Source: JADFQT01 sp965216025
GTDB lineage: Bacteria > Chloroflexota > Dehalococcoidia > Lucifugimonadales > UBA3495
Assembly: GCA_965216025.1 (NCBI GenBank)
Contig: CBDCEX010000013.1
Coordinates: 1 to 64,000 of the forward strand
Length of the DNA: 64,000 bases
Direction of reading: 5' to 3'
A program made the translations under genes and the position numbers. Within the stretch, counting starts at the first letter, position 1; each line of letters begins with the position of its first letter. Positions 1-9,285 of the stretch are shown here, in pieces. The notes under the pieces were generated by a model. It was given only the letters and a program-made list of their open reading frames with translations. It did not search any database and had not been told where the DNA came from.

Positions 1-15
1 AGCCGTTGAACCCTA

Positions 16-188
16 GAAGTCTGGCCGGAAAGCCATTGGCCGGGTTTCGCGCTACGCCAGACAGACGTATTATAGTCTTATGTGGCATGATAGTGTCTGT
101 AATACGGTTCAAGAACCCACTGTTACATCGACAATCGTCGCTAAGAAAACGACGACTTGGGGAGAATCGGGGTTTCCGTCCAAGTTTC
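16..188. repeat. Miniature inverted-repeat element, family A, copy 1
   Basis: A 173-bp non-coding element with imperfect terminal inverted repeats: the left end begins GAAGTCTGGCCGGAAAGCC and the right end is its near complement. It sits between TA dinucleotides at 14-15 and 189-190, each in a CTAG context. A second copy, roughly 80% identical by eye, lies at 37574-37745. TA duplication and size suggest a MITE mobilised by an IS630/Tc1-like transposase, but the IS630 elements in this window have different ends (AACCAAAGC), so the partner is not present here. The bases before it (1-15) could be the end of a gene closing with TAG, which cannot be confirmed from 15 bases. Confidence 0.8.
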
Positions 189-355
189 TAGGGAGCTGGA
201 AACCGTGGTAACCGCCATGGAACTGCTGGTAAGAGCCTCGGAAAACCTATGACGCTGCCAGCTGTTTGGCGACTTCCAGCGCAAATAACTGGCAGCGGGG
301 AATTGGAGTAGCGGTGCGTCCACAAATTTCGGGAAGGCCAGATCGAGGTTAGGTT

Positions 356-3300
356 TTGAGCTTCCTTACCGGACTGGCCCTGCGGCGCCAATCGGTTGTT
401 ATCCTGGTTGTACTGCTGGTGCTGGCCGCTGGCGTGTTCACCTATCGGAATTTGGAACGAGAGCTATTCCCAGAGATAGAGTTTCCTAACATTTTCATTC
501 TTACCCTGTTTCCTTCAGCCAATCCGGAAACCGTGGAGCGAGAGGTTACCGAGCCAATCGAAGAAGCCATTGACGGGATGCAGGGGTTGAAGGAGATTCA
601 GTCCATCTCTTCCGCCAACCTCTCCTTGATTCAGGTAACCTTCGAGTTTGGCGAGGACATGAAGGAGGCTGAGCGCACCATTGAGAGCAGTATCAGCGGG
701 CTGGACTTTCCGGTGGATGTCAAGGACCCCCAGGTAACCCGCCTCAACAACAACACCTTCCCGGTGCTTCAACTGAGCGTCAAGGGGGATCGGGATATTC
801 CATCCCTCCAGCGACTGGTGGACGCCTTGATAATCCCGCGGATCGACCGGATCGATGGAATATTCAGCGTTGACGTGCTTGGAAAGGTGGATGAGCAGGT
901 TACGGTAACGGTGGATACCGACGAACTGGAGGACCTGGGCCTTTCCATGTCTCAGGTAACCGCCGCCATCCGCGGTAACAATAGCAGCTTCCCGGCCGGG
1001 GCTATCGATCAGGGGGGTTCAACCTTCCCGGTGAGAGCTACCCACGAATTGGGCTCATTGCAGGATATTCGTGAGGTGCCGGTAGGGTTTGAAGCCGTCT
1101 TGACGGGATTGGCGAGGGGCTCGGCCCAGCTTCGGGCAACCAGCTTCCGCGGCAACCGTCCGGTGCGGCTGGGTGACATCGCTACGGTGGAGTTGAGCAC
1201 GGCTAAGGCTGCCAGCATTTCCCGCACCAACGGTCAGCCCAGCTTGAGCCTGGTGGTAATCAAAGAACCTGATGCCAATACAGTTGATGTTACCAAGCAG
1301 GTGCTGACGGCGTTGGATAGCGTTGAAGACTTACCCGAGGACGTGGAAATTCTTGTTCTGCAAAATGACGGCCCCGAGGTGGAACGGCGGCTGTCCGGTC
1401 TGCTGCGAGAGGGATTGCTGGGTTTTATCTTCGCTATCAGCGCGGTCTTCGTCTTCTTGATCAATACCCGACCCACTCTGCTGCGGGGTATGACCATTAC
1501 CCTGCGGCCCACCGCCATCATCGGCGTGTCCATACCCCTTAGCATCCTGACCGGGGTTCTGGCGATGGCGGCGGCGGGCCTATCTTTGAACATCATGAGC
1601 CTGGCTGGCCTGGCCATTGCGGTCGGGCGCGTCGTGGACGACAGCATCGTGGTACTGGAAAATATGTATCGCCATATGCAGCTGGGCGAGGATCGGATGG
1701 CTGCGGCCATAAACGGAACCCGGGAGGTCGGCGCGGCGATAGTTTCTTCTACTTTAACCACGGTGGTGGTATTCATCCCGCTGGCGTTCATCCAGGGGCT
1801 GGTAGGCGAGTTCTTCACCCCCTTCGCCATGTCTGTAAGCTTTGCTCTTCTGGGGTCCACCTTGGTGGCTTTGACCGCCGTGCCGGTGTTGGGCGTGCTG
1901 TTGCTGCGGGAAGGTGATTTTCCGGACGATGCCCGTACTGGCGCTGACCGGGATACCTGGCTGCAGCGTCTCTATACCCCCATTCTGAGGTGGGCCCTGG
2001 GGCATAAAGCCATTACCGTGCTGGGGGCGTTGTCGATAGTGGGCACCAGCCTGCTGCTCCTCTATTTTAATATGATCCCCGTCACTTTTTTCCCAGCCGG
2101 AACCCCGGAATTCATCACCATGGATCTGGAGATGGAGACGGGAACATCGGTGGGGAGAACCTTCGAACAGGTGGCCCGCGTTGAGGGAGTGCTCCGCGAA
2201 TTTGAGGAAGACGGCTACGTGGAGGTCTACCAGGTAACGCTGGGAAGTTCCTCGGACGAATTTGGAACAGGCGCATCCGCAGGTAATTTTCACATAGCCG
2301 GTTTCTTCCTCAGGCTCTCCGAGACGGTTCCGGAAGACATCGCCCGACGCATCCGCTCCCATCCTGACCTGGACGGTCTGGAAGAGGCCGGGGCTACCCT
2401 GACGGTCAACGAAATTGCCGGTGGTCCGCCGTCCGATGCTCTGGAGATCACCATAACCGGCAGCAACTTCACCTCCATCAGCACCGCCGCCCGCGATTTG
2501 GAGGCGGCTCTGGCGGAAATCGAAGGCATCGTTAATGTGAAAAGCGATGTCAGTATAGCCAGGGATGAAGTGACCATCCGGGTGGACCCTCTGGCCGCTG
2601 CCGAATTCGGGTTGACCACCGATCTGGTGGGCCAGCAGGTAAACCAATTTATAGTTGGCCGAACTGTGACGGAGGTGGACCTGGAAGGGGTGACCCTGGA
2701 CGTGGTCGTCCGCGGCAGACCCGAAGACGCCGATCAGTTAGAGAAATTGAAAAACCTCAATATCCAGGGCCGGCTCGGGTTGGTGAAGTTGGGCTCCATC
2801 AGCGAGATCGCCATCGAGCAGGGGCCTCTCAGCATCAGCCGTTTTGACCTGGAGCGCTCCGCCAGCATCAGCGGCGATATCGTAGCCGAAGATACCCAGG
2901 CTGTGGGCCAGGAGGTTGATGCGGCCATTGCGGCGTTGGACCTGCCTCCTGGAGTCAGCGTCAAATCTGGAGGCATCTTTGAGCAGATAGAAGAGGGTTT
3001 TCAAGATGTCATCACCGCCATGATTGTCGGTGTGATCCTGGTTTACCTGGTAATGGTTGCCAGCCTGGGTTCTTTGCGAGATCCCTTCATCATCGTGCTC
3101 AGTCTTCCGCTGGCGATAGTGGGGGCGCTGGTTGCGTTGGTGGTTACCGATAAGACCCTCAGCCTTTCTGCGATGATGGGATTGCTGTTGCTGATAGGCG
3201 TGGTAGTGACCAACGCCATAGTGCTGATCACCTTTGTGGAACAGTTACGGGACCGGGGCATGGGGGTTTACGAGGCACTGATGGAGGGAGGCCGTACCCG

Positions 3301-3556
3301 GGTTCGTCCAATTCTCATGACCGCCTTCACCACAACCTTCGCCTTAATTCCTTTAGCGGTCTCCCCCGGCGGCGAAGGCGGGATAATTGGACCCGAGCTG
3401 GCAACGGTGGTCATCGGCGGTTTGGTCAGTTCAACTTTCCTTACGCTGGTCGCGGTGCCGGTGCTTTATTACTTGTTTCACGCTTCCATACCCGGTTTGG
3501 GCACCGCGATAGCAAATCGCCTGCGGCGTCGAGGGCTCGCAGACAGTCGAGCGTAA
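356..3556 (+). CDS. RND-family efflux transporter (AcrB/HAE1-like)
   Basis: A 1066-residue inner-membrane proton-driven exporter, the usual length for the AcrB/HAE1 class. The first transmembrane helix is near residues 10-28. The second begins near 358, followed by a helix bundle to about 520 and a C-terminal bundle from about 870 to 1050, with two large extracytoplasmic loops between. The fourth-helix motif GRVVDDSIVVLEN with the paired Asp residues of the proton relay is intact. The start is TTG at 356 in frame with the family N-terminus (SFLTGLALRRQSVV). An adaptor gene follows 81 bp downstream, so the two probably form a pump unit. No TolC-like channel gene is nearby, which fits a single-membrane host. 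Substrate cannot be told from sequence. Confidence 0.93.
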   Translation: MSFLTGLALRRQSVVILVVLLVLAAGVFTYRNLERELFPEIEFPNIFILTLFPSANPETVEREVTEPIEEAIDGMQGLKEIQSISSANLSLIQVTFEFGEDMKEAERTIESSISGLDFPVDVKDPQVTRLNNNTFPVLQLSVKGDRDIPSLQRLVDALIIPRIDRIDGIFSVDVLGKVDEQVTVTVDTDELEDLGLSMSQVTAAIRGNNSSFPAGAIDQGGSTFPVRATHELGSLQDIREVPVGFEAVLTGLARGSAQLRATSFRGNRPVRLGDIATVELSTAKAASISRTNGQPSLSLVVIKEPDANTVDVTKQVLTALDSVEDLPEDVEILVLQNDGPEVERRLSGLLREGLLGFIFAISAVFVFLINTRPTLLRGMTITLRPTAIIGVSIPLSILTGVLAMAAAGLSLNIMSLAGLAIAVGRVVDDSIVVLENMYRHMQLGEDRMAAAINGTREVGAAIVSSTLTTVVVFIPLAFIQGLVGEFFTPFAMSVSFALLGSTLVALTAVPVLGVLLLREGDFPDDARTGADRDTWLQRLYTPILRWALGHKAITVLGALSIVGTSLLLLYFNMIPVTFFPAGTPEFITMDLEMETGTSVGRTFEQVARVEGVLREFEEDGYVEVYQVTLGSSSDEFGTGASAGNFHIAGFFLRLSETVPEDIARRIRSHPDLDGLEEAGATLTVNEIAGGPPSDALEITITGSNFTSISTAARDLEAALAEIEGIVNVKSDVSIARDEVTIRVDPLAAAEFGLTTDLVGQQVNQFIVGRTVTEVDLEGVTLDVVVRGRPEDADQLEKLKNLNIQGRLGLVKLGSISEIAIEQGPLSISRFDLERSASISGDIVAEDTQAVGQEVDAAIAALDLPPGVSVKSGGIFEQIEEGFQDVITAMIVGVILVYLVMVASLGSLRDPFIIVLSLPLAIVGALVALVVTDKTLSLSAMMGLLLLIGVVVTNAIVLITFVEQLRDRGMGVYEALMEGGRTRVRPILMTAFTTTFALIPLAVSPGGEGGIIGPELATVVIGGLVSSTFLTLVAVPVLYYLFHASIPGLGTAIANRLRRRGLADSRA

Positions 3557-3637
3557 AGTGGGGCCAGAGATTTGTCGTCCCGAAATTTATCCTCCCGCTC
3601 CTTCGAACCGCCGAGGACCGGGCGCTATTATTGAGCC

Positions 3638-5566
3638 TTGAATATTAAGCTAAACCCGGTCGGAAGAGGCCCAGTTTGGGGAGACCCCCCCTTCGTCCCC
3701 CGTGGCGAGGGAGGACAGAGGGGGGTGCCCAGTCGGCTGGCAACGGTCGCAATCCTAGTCGCCCTGGTTACGGGTCTTTCTTATGGAGCATGGATGCTTT
3801 TCGGCCAGGATGCTGCTGGCCCTCCAGTGCCGGGCGCCCAGCCTGTGGCCGGAGGACAAGAATCGATCCGGCGGGAAGTGGCGGTAAGCGGTCGTTTGGT
3901 GTTTCCCAAACGCGCCGAGTTAACCTTCGAAAGCAGCGGCGATGTTGGCCAGATTCTGGTGGAGCAAGGAGATTGGGTTAGGAAAGGTCAGGTGCTGGCC
4001 CGGATGGATCACCTCACCCTTTACACATTGGGAAAGTCGCTGGCCCAGGCCGAATTGGACCTTGGCCAGGCCAAAGATGCCCTGGAAAAGGCCAGGGAAG
4101 AGTTTGCCAGCACCCCGCTGGAGAAGGCGGAGTTTGAGCAAGAAATAGCCAGGGCCAGAAAGGCCAAGGAGGACACGGAAGAGAATCTGGCCGATTTTCA
4201 GCGAGATTACCTGCGGGACCTGGCCGGCGCCGTGAAGGCCAAGGCTGAGCAAGAAGTAGCGCTGGATGAGGCACTGGAACGACTAGAAGACTTTCAGAGG
4301 GACTCGAAGCAAACCCTGGCTGGCGCCTTGACCGCTAAGGTTGCCGCTGAGCAGGCCTTGGATGATGCATTAGAGGAGTTGGGATTTCACGGGCGGGACC
4401 GGGACCAAGTTGTGGCCGACGCGGTAACGGCCCGCGCCACCGCGGAAACCGCTTTGGATAATGCGAAGGAATCCCTGGCCGAATTCGATAAGGACTTCCA
4501 GTTAGCTTTGGTCGATGCCCGGCTGGCGGTGGGTGACGCTAAAAATACTGTGCAGGCAGCCGAGGACGCGCTGACCGCTTTCATTCGACCTCTGGGACGT
4601 ACCAAGAGCTTCGGCCCGGATGATGAAGAGGAAGAGAACGAAGTAGTGCGAGAACTCGGCCGTTTGCAGATTGCCGTCCAGGAGGCGAGAACCGACCAAA
4701 TCCAGACCGAGATAGAGCTTAGGGAACTGGAAGGCGACCGGCTGCTGCTGCTTCAGGCCCGGCAGGCGGCTGTTGATGCCGCCCAATTCGCTTTCCAAGA
4801 GGCGGGAGACAACGTCGCCGAGGTCAAAGATCTGTCTGACCAGCAACTGGAACTGGAAAAAAGGCAGGCGGCGGCGGACACGGCTCGCGCCAAGCTGGAG
4901 CAGGCTGACGCCGACTTGGTGGAGGAAATGGCGGGTCCGGACCTCCTGGTTCTGGCCGAGTTGGAAGCTGTCGTGGCAGCGGCTCGCGCCAAGCTGGAGC
5001 AGGCCATTACTGACCTGGAGGAGGAGATGGCGGGCCCGGATCAGGCGGAGCTGGAGTTGCGACAAATGGATGCCGCCCAGAATCGAGAGGCGTTCATCGA
5101 TTTGACTGATGGCCCGGATCCCTTTCAGGTAGCTTTGAAAACGGCGGAAGTAGCCGCCGCAATAGCCAAGGTTGAGGACGCTCTGGAAGATCTCCTCGGC
5201 TCTACCTTGCGCGCGCCCTTCGACGGAAGGGTGTCTCTGGTCAACTTGGAAATCGACGATCCGGTGAACGATGAGTCCCGTGTGATGGAGATAATCGACC
5301 CCAGGCAGGTTGAAGTGGCAGGATTGGTGGATGCTATAGACCTGCCTTTTGTCCGGGCGCAGGCTTTGGCCAGATTGCGAATAGACTCGCTTCCCGGCCG
5401 GGAGCTGTTCGGCGTCGTTACCACTGTCGGAGAGAACCCGCGCACGGAAAGGGGGGTGGTGAGCTACAGCATTGATATCGCGGTGGAGCTGCCAAATGAT
5501 CTGATGGTGCCCATCGAGCCCAGCAGCGTTGCCGTGGTGGTGGTCTATCAAGGCCCTCCTGGGTGA
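3638..5566 (+). CDS. RND pump periplasmic-adaptor (HlyD/membrane-fusion) protein
   Basis: A 642-residue adaptor expected to couple to the upstream RND transporter. It has one N-terminal transmembrane segment (about residues 34-56), a first half-lipoyl segment (near 85-125), a very long Ala/Glu/Lys-rich coiled coil (about 130-490) and a second lipoyl/beta-barrel part (TLRAPFDGRVSLVNLEI, about 525-640). The coiled coil is much longer than in typical adaptors and includes a near-exact internal duplication of about 36 residues (AARAKLEQA...EEMAGPD, about 415-475). The annotated TTG start gives a Gly/Pro/Arg-rich leader made from DNA resembling an intergenic repeat. A GTG at 3725 preceded by GGGAGG gives a start just before the membrane segment and is a good alternative. 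Confidence 0.82.
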   Translation: MNIKLNPVGRGPVWGDPPFVPRGEGGQRGVPSRLATVAILVALVTGLSYGAWMLFGQDAAGPPVPGAQPVAGGQESIRREVAVSGRLVFPKRAELTFESSGDVGQILVEQGDWVRKGQVLARMDHLTLYTLGKSLAQAELDLGQAKDALEKAREEFASTPLEKAEFEQEIARARKAKEDTEENLADFQRDYLRDLAGAVKAKAEQEVALDEALERLEDFQRDSKQTLAGALTAKVAAEQALDDALEELGFHGRDRDQVVADAVTARATAETALDNAKESLAEFDKDFQLALVDARLAVGDAKNTVQAAEDALTAFIRPLGRTKSFGPDDEEEENEVVRELGRLQIAVQEARTDQIQTEIELRELEGDRLLLLQARQAAVDAAQFAFQEAGDNVAEVKDLSDQQLELEKRQAAADTARAKLEQADADLVEEMAGPDLLVLAELEAVVAAARAKLEQAITDLEEEMAGPDQAELELRQMDAAQNREAFIDLTDGPDPFQVALKTAEVAAAIAKVEDALEDLLGSTLRAPFDGRVSLVNLEIDDPVNDESRVMEIIDPRQVEVAGLVDAIDLPFVRAQALARLRIDSLPGRELFGVVTTVGENPRTERGVVSYSIDIAVELPNDLMVPIEPSSVAVVVVYQGPPG

Positions 5567-5655
5567 AGGCCAAGACCTTAGCCCTGAAGGGGAAATTCAA
5601 GCGACTCTGGGCTGGTTTGCACTGGAGGTTGTGCTCCTGGGAAATATCCTGGATA

Positions 5656-6363
5656 TCATTCCGGTGGACGCTGGTAGCGGTAACCATACCCCCGAACGGT
5701 AATGATGGGAGATGCTGCCTCATGGGTAGCAGCCTCGGCGTATCCGCTGGTCAGCTTCTTTCTCAAATTGCTGATATGCCATTTCACCAAGTCGAAGGTA
5801 TCGTACTCCTTGCCCCAAACATTGGTGAGCAAATACTCCAGCGACAGGGCTTCGCCCGGCCTTTGTACCAACAGGGAAAGTAGAGAATACTCGATGGGCG
5901 TAAGCTCCCTGGACTCTCCACCGACGTAAACCTCCCGCCGGCTATGGTCCACCATCAGTAGGGGGTCGGAGTAGACCGAGGCATCGTCGGCAGCAGGAGG
6001 CCACTGGGAGCGGCGCAGGCAGGCCTCCACCCGGGCCACCAGCTCCCGGCTACTTACCTGCTTGGTTACGTAATCGTCGGCGCCGGCGCTGAAAGCCTGC
6101 ACCTTTTCACCGGTCTGGTCCAATCCGGTCAGCACAATCAGCGGGATGCGGGAAATCTCCCTAATCCGGCGGCATAGCTCAAACCCGTCCATATTGGGCA
6201 TCATCAGGTCCACTATGGCCAGGTCCGGACGCAGCACAAAAAACTCGCGTAGTCCAACTACGCCGTCAGAGGCGGTAATGGTTTCATAACCGGCGTCGCC
6301 GAATAATTGTTCCAAGAACTCCAAAACCGAGGGTTCATCATCCACTAGTAACAGCTTGGTCAT
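5656..6363 (-). CDS. OmpR/PhoB-type two-component response regulator
   Basis: A 235-residue transcriptional regulator. The N-terminal receiver domain (about 1-118) has the acidic pair in LLLVDDEPSV, the phospho-acceptor Asp in AIVDLMMPNMDGF and the conserved Lys in DYVTKQ. A C-terminal winged-helix DNA-binding domain spans about 135-232 (RELTPIEYSLLSLL...VRGYGYRY). The ATG at 6363 is chosen over a longer reading frame because it starts the receiver fold directly and has GAGG five bases upstream. It is convergent with the RND operon. Its likely kinase partner is the histidine kinase at 9286-10857 on the same strand; an IS66 element now lies between them. Whether it controls the efflux genes is only a suggestion from position. 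Confidence 0.93.
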   Translation of the reverse strand: MTKLLLVDDEPSVLEFLEQLFGDAGYETITASDGVVGLREFFVLRPDLAIVDLMMPNMDGFELCRRIREISRIPLIVLTGLDQTGEKVQAFSAGADDYVTKQVSSRELVARVEACLRRSQWPPAADDASVYSDPLLMVDHSRREVYVGGESRELTPIEYSLLSLLVQRPGEALSLEYLLTNVWGKEYDTFDLVKWHISNLRKKLTSGYAEAATHEAASPIITVRGYGYRYQRPPE

Positions 6364-7323
6364 TATCCTCGAACCACCGAATAGAAGGGTTGTTGGAGGT
6401 GAATTTTGGTGACAGCTTATCACCTCCGAACATCTATATCAACCGCAGATTAAAGCAAAATATGGGGTTCTGGCCGCCCTGGATTGGACCGCCATTTCCT
6501 AGGCCGCCGAGCATTATAAACGTAACTGTTCAGACTTGATGAGATGAATTGGCTCAAAGCCGTTGGAAAAACGCTGGCATGGCCGGGGGAGTTGTGGCAT
6601 ACCAGGGAGGTGGACACTGAACTAGACCTGAACGCGGCGAGTCGCGAAACTCTGCTGGAGATAATTGCCGGCCAGCGGGCAGTCATTGCCGATTTGCAAA
6701 GGCGGATTGGGGTTCTGGAATCCCGTCCCAACCGGCGCGGGTCGTCGGGGATGCCGGGTAATCAGCCGCACTCCAGCCGGCAAGCGCCGGAGAAACATGA
6801 CTCCTACCCGGCGGGTGGAGCATGCCGTGGCGGTCTGTCCCGACTGCGGGACTCACCTGAACGGCGGATGGGTACAGCGAACTCGGGAAGTCATTGAGCT
6901 ACCGGTGGCTCCGGTAGAAGTGACCGAGCACGCCCTGGTAGCCCGCATCTGTCCGGTATGCCAGCGGCGCCGGCTGCCCAAAGAGGCCCTGCAGGGGGTG
7001 GTTCTGGGCCAGCAGCGCCTGGGGGTCAATCTGGTAAGCCTGATGGTGACCCTGCGGGAGGAGGGACGGTTGCCCATAAGAATCATCCAATGGTACCTGG
7101 AGACCGTCCATCAGTTGCACCTGAGTGTTGGTGCCATCGTCCAGGCCGTCCATGGAGTAGCCCGTCAGGCTAAGACGGCGGTGCGAGAGGTGCTCGAGTA
7201 AGTCCGCGCCAGTCCCGTGGTGCAGGGCGACGAAACCGGCTGGCGCCAGGACGGGAGCAACGGCTATGTTTGGACCTTCAGCACTCCCAGCGAACGATAC
7301 TTCCTGCGTCGGGGTCGGGATAA

Positions 7324-8608
7324 GGTACTGTCACGAAATAACTTATTCTTTACTACATGCTCAGCTATACTTAATGGGTGATAGTTGAAGGAGCGATTCA
7401 AGCTCGTTACCAAGCGATTGCCCCCGTTGTGGACGAGCGGGTGCGGCGGCTGGTGCTTGCCGCTGAGGCGTCGGCGGCCGGGCGTGGTGGCCAGGCAGCG
7501 GTTGCAAGGGCCACCGGAGCTTCTCGCGGGACGATTCGCCGCGGCATACGGGAGTTGGGCCAGCCGGCCGTAGGGGCCGCGAAGGGCCGCATCCGCCATC
7601 CTGGAGGCGGCCGGAAGCGCACCGTCGAGCATGACCCGAGCTTGCGCGAGGACTTGGACCGGCTGGTGGAGCCGACCAGCCGTGGGGATCCCGAGTCCCC
7701 GCTGCGCTGGACCTGCAAGAGCGTGCGTCAACTGGCGGTGGCATTGAAGCGCCAAGGGCACCAAGTCAGCCATCGCATGGTCGCCGAACTGCTCCACGAC
7801 ATGGGCTATAGCTTGCAAGCCAATCGCAAGACCCTGGCGGGGACGGAACACCCGGACCGCAACGCCCAGTTTGAGCACTTGGACCGGGCGGTGCAACTGC
7901 AACTCTCCCTGGGAGAGCCGGTGATCTCCGTGGACACGAAGAAGAAGGAACTGGTGGGGCCCTTCAAGAACGGTGGGCGGGAGTTGCGTCCCAAGGGAGC
8001 GCCGGAGCAAGTGCTGGTGCATGACTTCCTGATTCCGGATCTGGGCCGGGTCAGTCCTTATGGGGTGTACGATATCGCCCAGAACGAGGCCTGGGTCAGT
8101 GTGGGGACGGACCACGATACGGCTGCTTTTGCCGTCGAGAGCATCCGGCGTTGGTGGCGCGGCATGGGGCAGGCGCTCTACCCGAGCGCCACTCGGCTGC
8201 TGATAACGGCCGACGCGGGCGGCAGCAATGGGTATCGGCTCCGCTTGTGGAAGCTGGAGTTGCAGAAATTGGCGGATGAGACGGGCCTTGAAATCGACGT
8301 GTGCCACCTCCCACCAGGGACCAGCAAGTGGAACAAGATCGAACACCGCTTGTTCTCCGCGATCAGTCAGAACTGGCGCGGAAAGCCGCTGGTGAGCCAC
8401 GAGGTGGTGGTGAACTTGATCGGGGCGACCACGACCCGGACGGGGCTGCGGGTTCAGAGCCAACTGGACACCAACCGATACCCGGCCGGGCGCACCGTAT
8501 CGGACGACGAACTCGAAGGCGTAGAGACTCTTTCCATGGTGAATGGAATTATTCGCTGCTACCCCGCGTTGCGCTGCTCAATTGAACTAATTATTTCGTG
8601 ACAATCCC
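7324..8608 (+). mobile_element. ISAzo13-family insertion sequence, intact
   Basis: A 1285-bp element with terminal inverted repeats GGTACTGTCACGAAATAA (left) and GGGATTGTCACGAAATAA (right, complemented). It is flanked by a 3-bp duplication TAA at 7321-7323 and 8609-8611. Deleting the element and one TAA restores the IS66 transposase codons for RDKGVV exactly, which confirms both boundaries. It holds a single full-length transposase and is the youngest layer of this nest. Confidence 0.93.
7378..8601 (+). CDS. ISAzo13-family transposase
   Basis: A 407-residue transposase recognised by the characteristic series ISVDTKKKELVGPFKNGG, PYGVYD, HDTAAFAVESIRRWW, LLITADAGGSNGYR and CHLPPGTSKWNKIEHRLFS, which carries the DDE catalytic residues (Asp in SVDTK, Asp in TADAGG, Glu in NKIEHR). 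A helix-turn-helix lies near residues 35-60 (AVARATGASRGTIRRGIREL). The start is GTG at 7378 and the stop codon lies in the right terminal repeat. No frameshift or stop is seen, so it may be active. Confidence 0.93.
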   Translation: MIVEGAIQARYQAIAPVVDERVRRLVLAAEASAAGRGGQAAVARATGASRGTIRRGIRELGQPAVGAAKGRIRHPGGGRKRTVEHDPSLREDLDRLVEPTSRGDPESPLRWTCKSVRQLAVALKRQGHQVSHRMVAELLHDMGYSLQANRKTLAGTEHPDRNAQFEHLDRAVQLQLSLGEPVISVDTKKKELVGPFKNGGRELRPKGAPEQVLVHDFLIPDLGRVSPYGVYDIAQNEAWVSVGTDHDTAAFAVESIRRWWRGMGQALYPSATRLLITADAGGSNGYRLRLWKLELQKLADETGLEIDVCHLPPGTSKWNKIEHRLFSAISQNWRGKPLVSHEVVVNLIGATTTRTGLRVQSQLDTNRYPAGRTVSDDELEGVETLSMVNGIIRCYPALRCSIELIIS

Positions 8609-9285
8609 TAAGGGGGTGGTGGATGAGGTGCTGGATTCCTCCTTCAGCGGAGTGTTGGTCAGTGATTTCTACGCCGCCTATAACCACTACCCGGGCCTGA
8701 AGCAACGGTGCTGGGCTCATCTGCTGCGGGATATCCATGACCTGAAAGGGTTGTACCCAGAAGACGCTGGGCTGGCTCAGTGGGCCGAGGCGGTTCACCA
8801 GGTCTACACGGAGGCCAAGGCCTCGGTCCTTCCCCGAGCCCAGCCAGGCCATCGCACCCAGCTAATGCTGGAGGAGAAACTAATGGTCTTGGCGCGGCCT
8901 TTCCTTAAAGATCCCCTGGCGGTTCAGGCCAAGCTCTGCCGGCGCATGGAACGGTTCATCAAGGAACTGTTTGTCTTCGTGTCGGACCCAGCCGTGCCCT
9001 CAGACAACAACGCCGCCGAGCGGAGCCTGCGGCATCTGGTAACCAGTCGCAAGATCAGCGGCGGCACCCGCTCAGGGCAGGGCACCGACAGCAAGATGAC
9101 CTTGGCATCCCTCTTTGGCACCTGGCGGGCCAGAGGTCTCAATCCTCTCCTGGAATGCCGCCGGTTGCTCGCTTCCCCTCAAATCTGAACACTTACTTAT
9201 AAACGGATGCTCGCCCCCTGGCTATAGGTGGCAGAGGTTGTTTTAGCTAGGGTTAAAGTTATTGACAGATTTGGCCGGTTCGGGT

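Larger units (their letters stand above)
6544..9188 (+). pseudogene. tnpC: IS66-family transposase (TnpC), inactivated
   Basis: The pieces together encode an IS66 DDE transposase: an N-terminal coiled-coil/helix (ETLLEIIAGQRAVIADLQRR), a zinc-finger-like CPDCGTHL...CPVC segment, the catalytic core (QGDETGW, then VSDFYAAYNHYPGLKQRCWAHLLRD) and the C-terminal SDNNAAERSLRHLVTSRKISGG region. Three lesions are visible: a frameshift or small deletion near 6790, an in-frame TAA at 7199-7201 where CAA would keep the frame, and the ISAzo13 insertion after 7323. Removing that insertion restores an in-frame join (RGRDK-GVVDE). It is therefore non-functional. Confidence 0.92.
6522..9196 (+). mobile_element. 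IS66-family element, tnpC only, with a nested ISAzo13 insertion
   Basis: Both ends are visible. The left end GTAACTGTTCAGACTTGA (from 6522) matches the complement of the right end (to 9196) with few differences. The element is flanked by a perfect 8-bp duplication TTATAAAC at 6514-6521 and 9197-9204, the duplication size known for IS66. Without the nested insertion it is about 1387 bp, room for only the large transposase, so it belongs to the short IS66 type without tnpA/tnpB. It landed between a response regulator and a histidine kinase gene. Confidence 0.93.

Noticed and set aside
7264..8463. A 399-codon minus-strand frame opposite the ISAzo13 transposase
   Set aside because: A codon-bias shadow of the transposase, which has all catalytic motifs on the plus strand.
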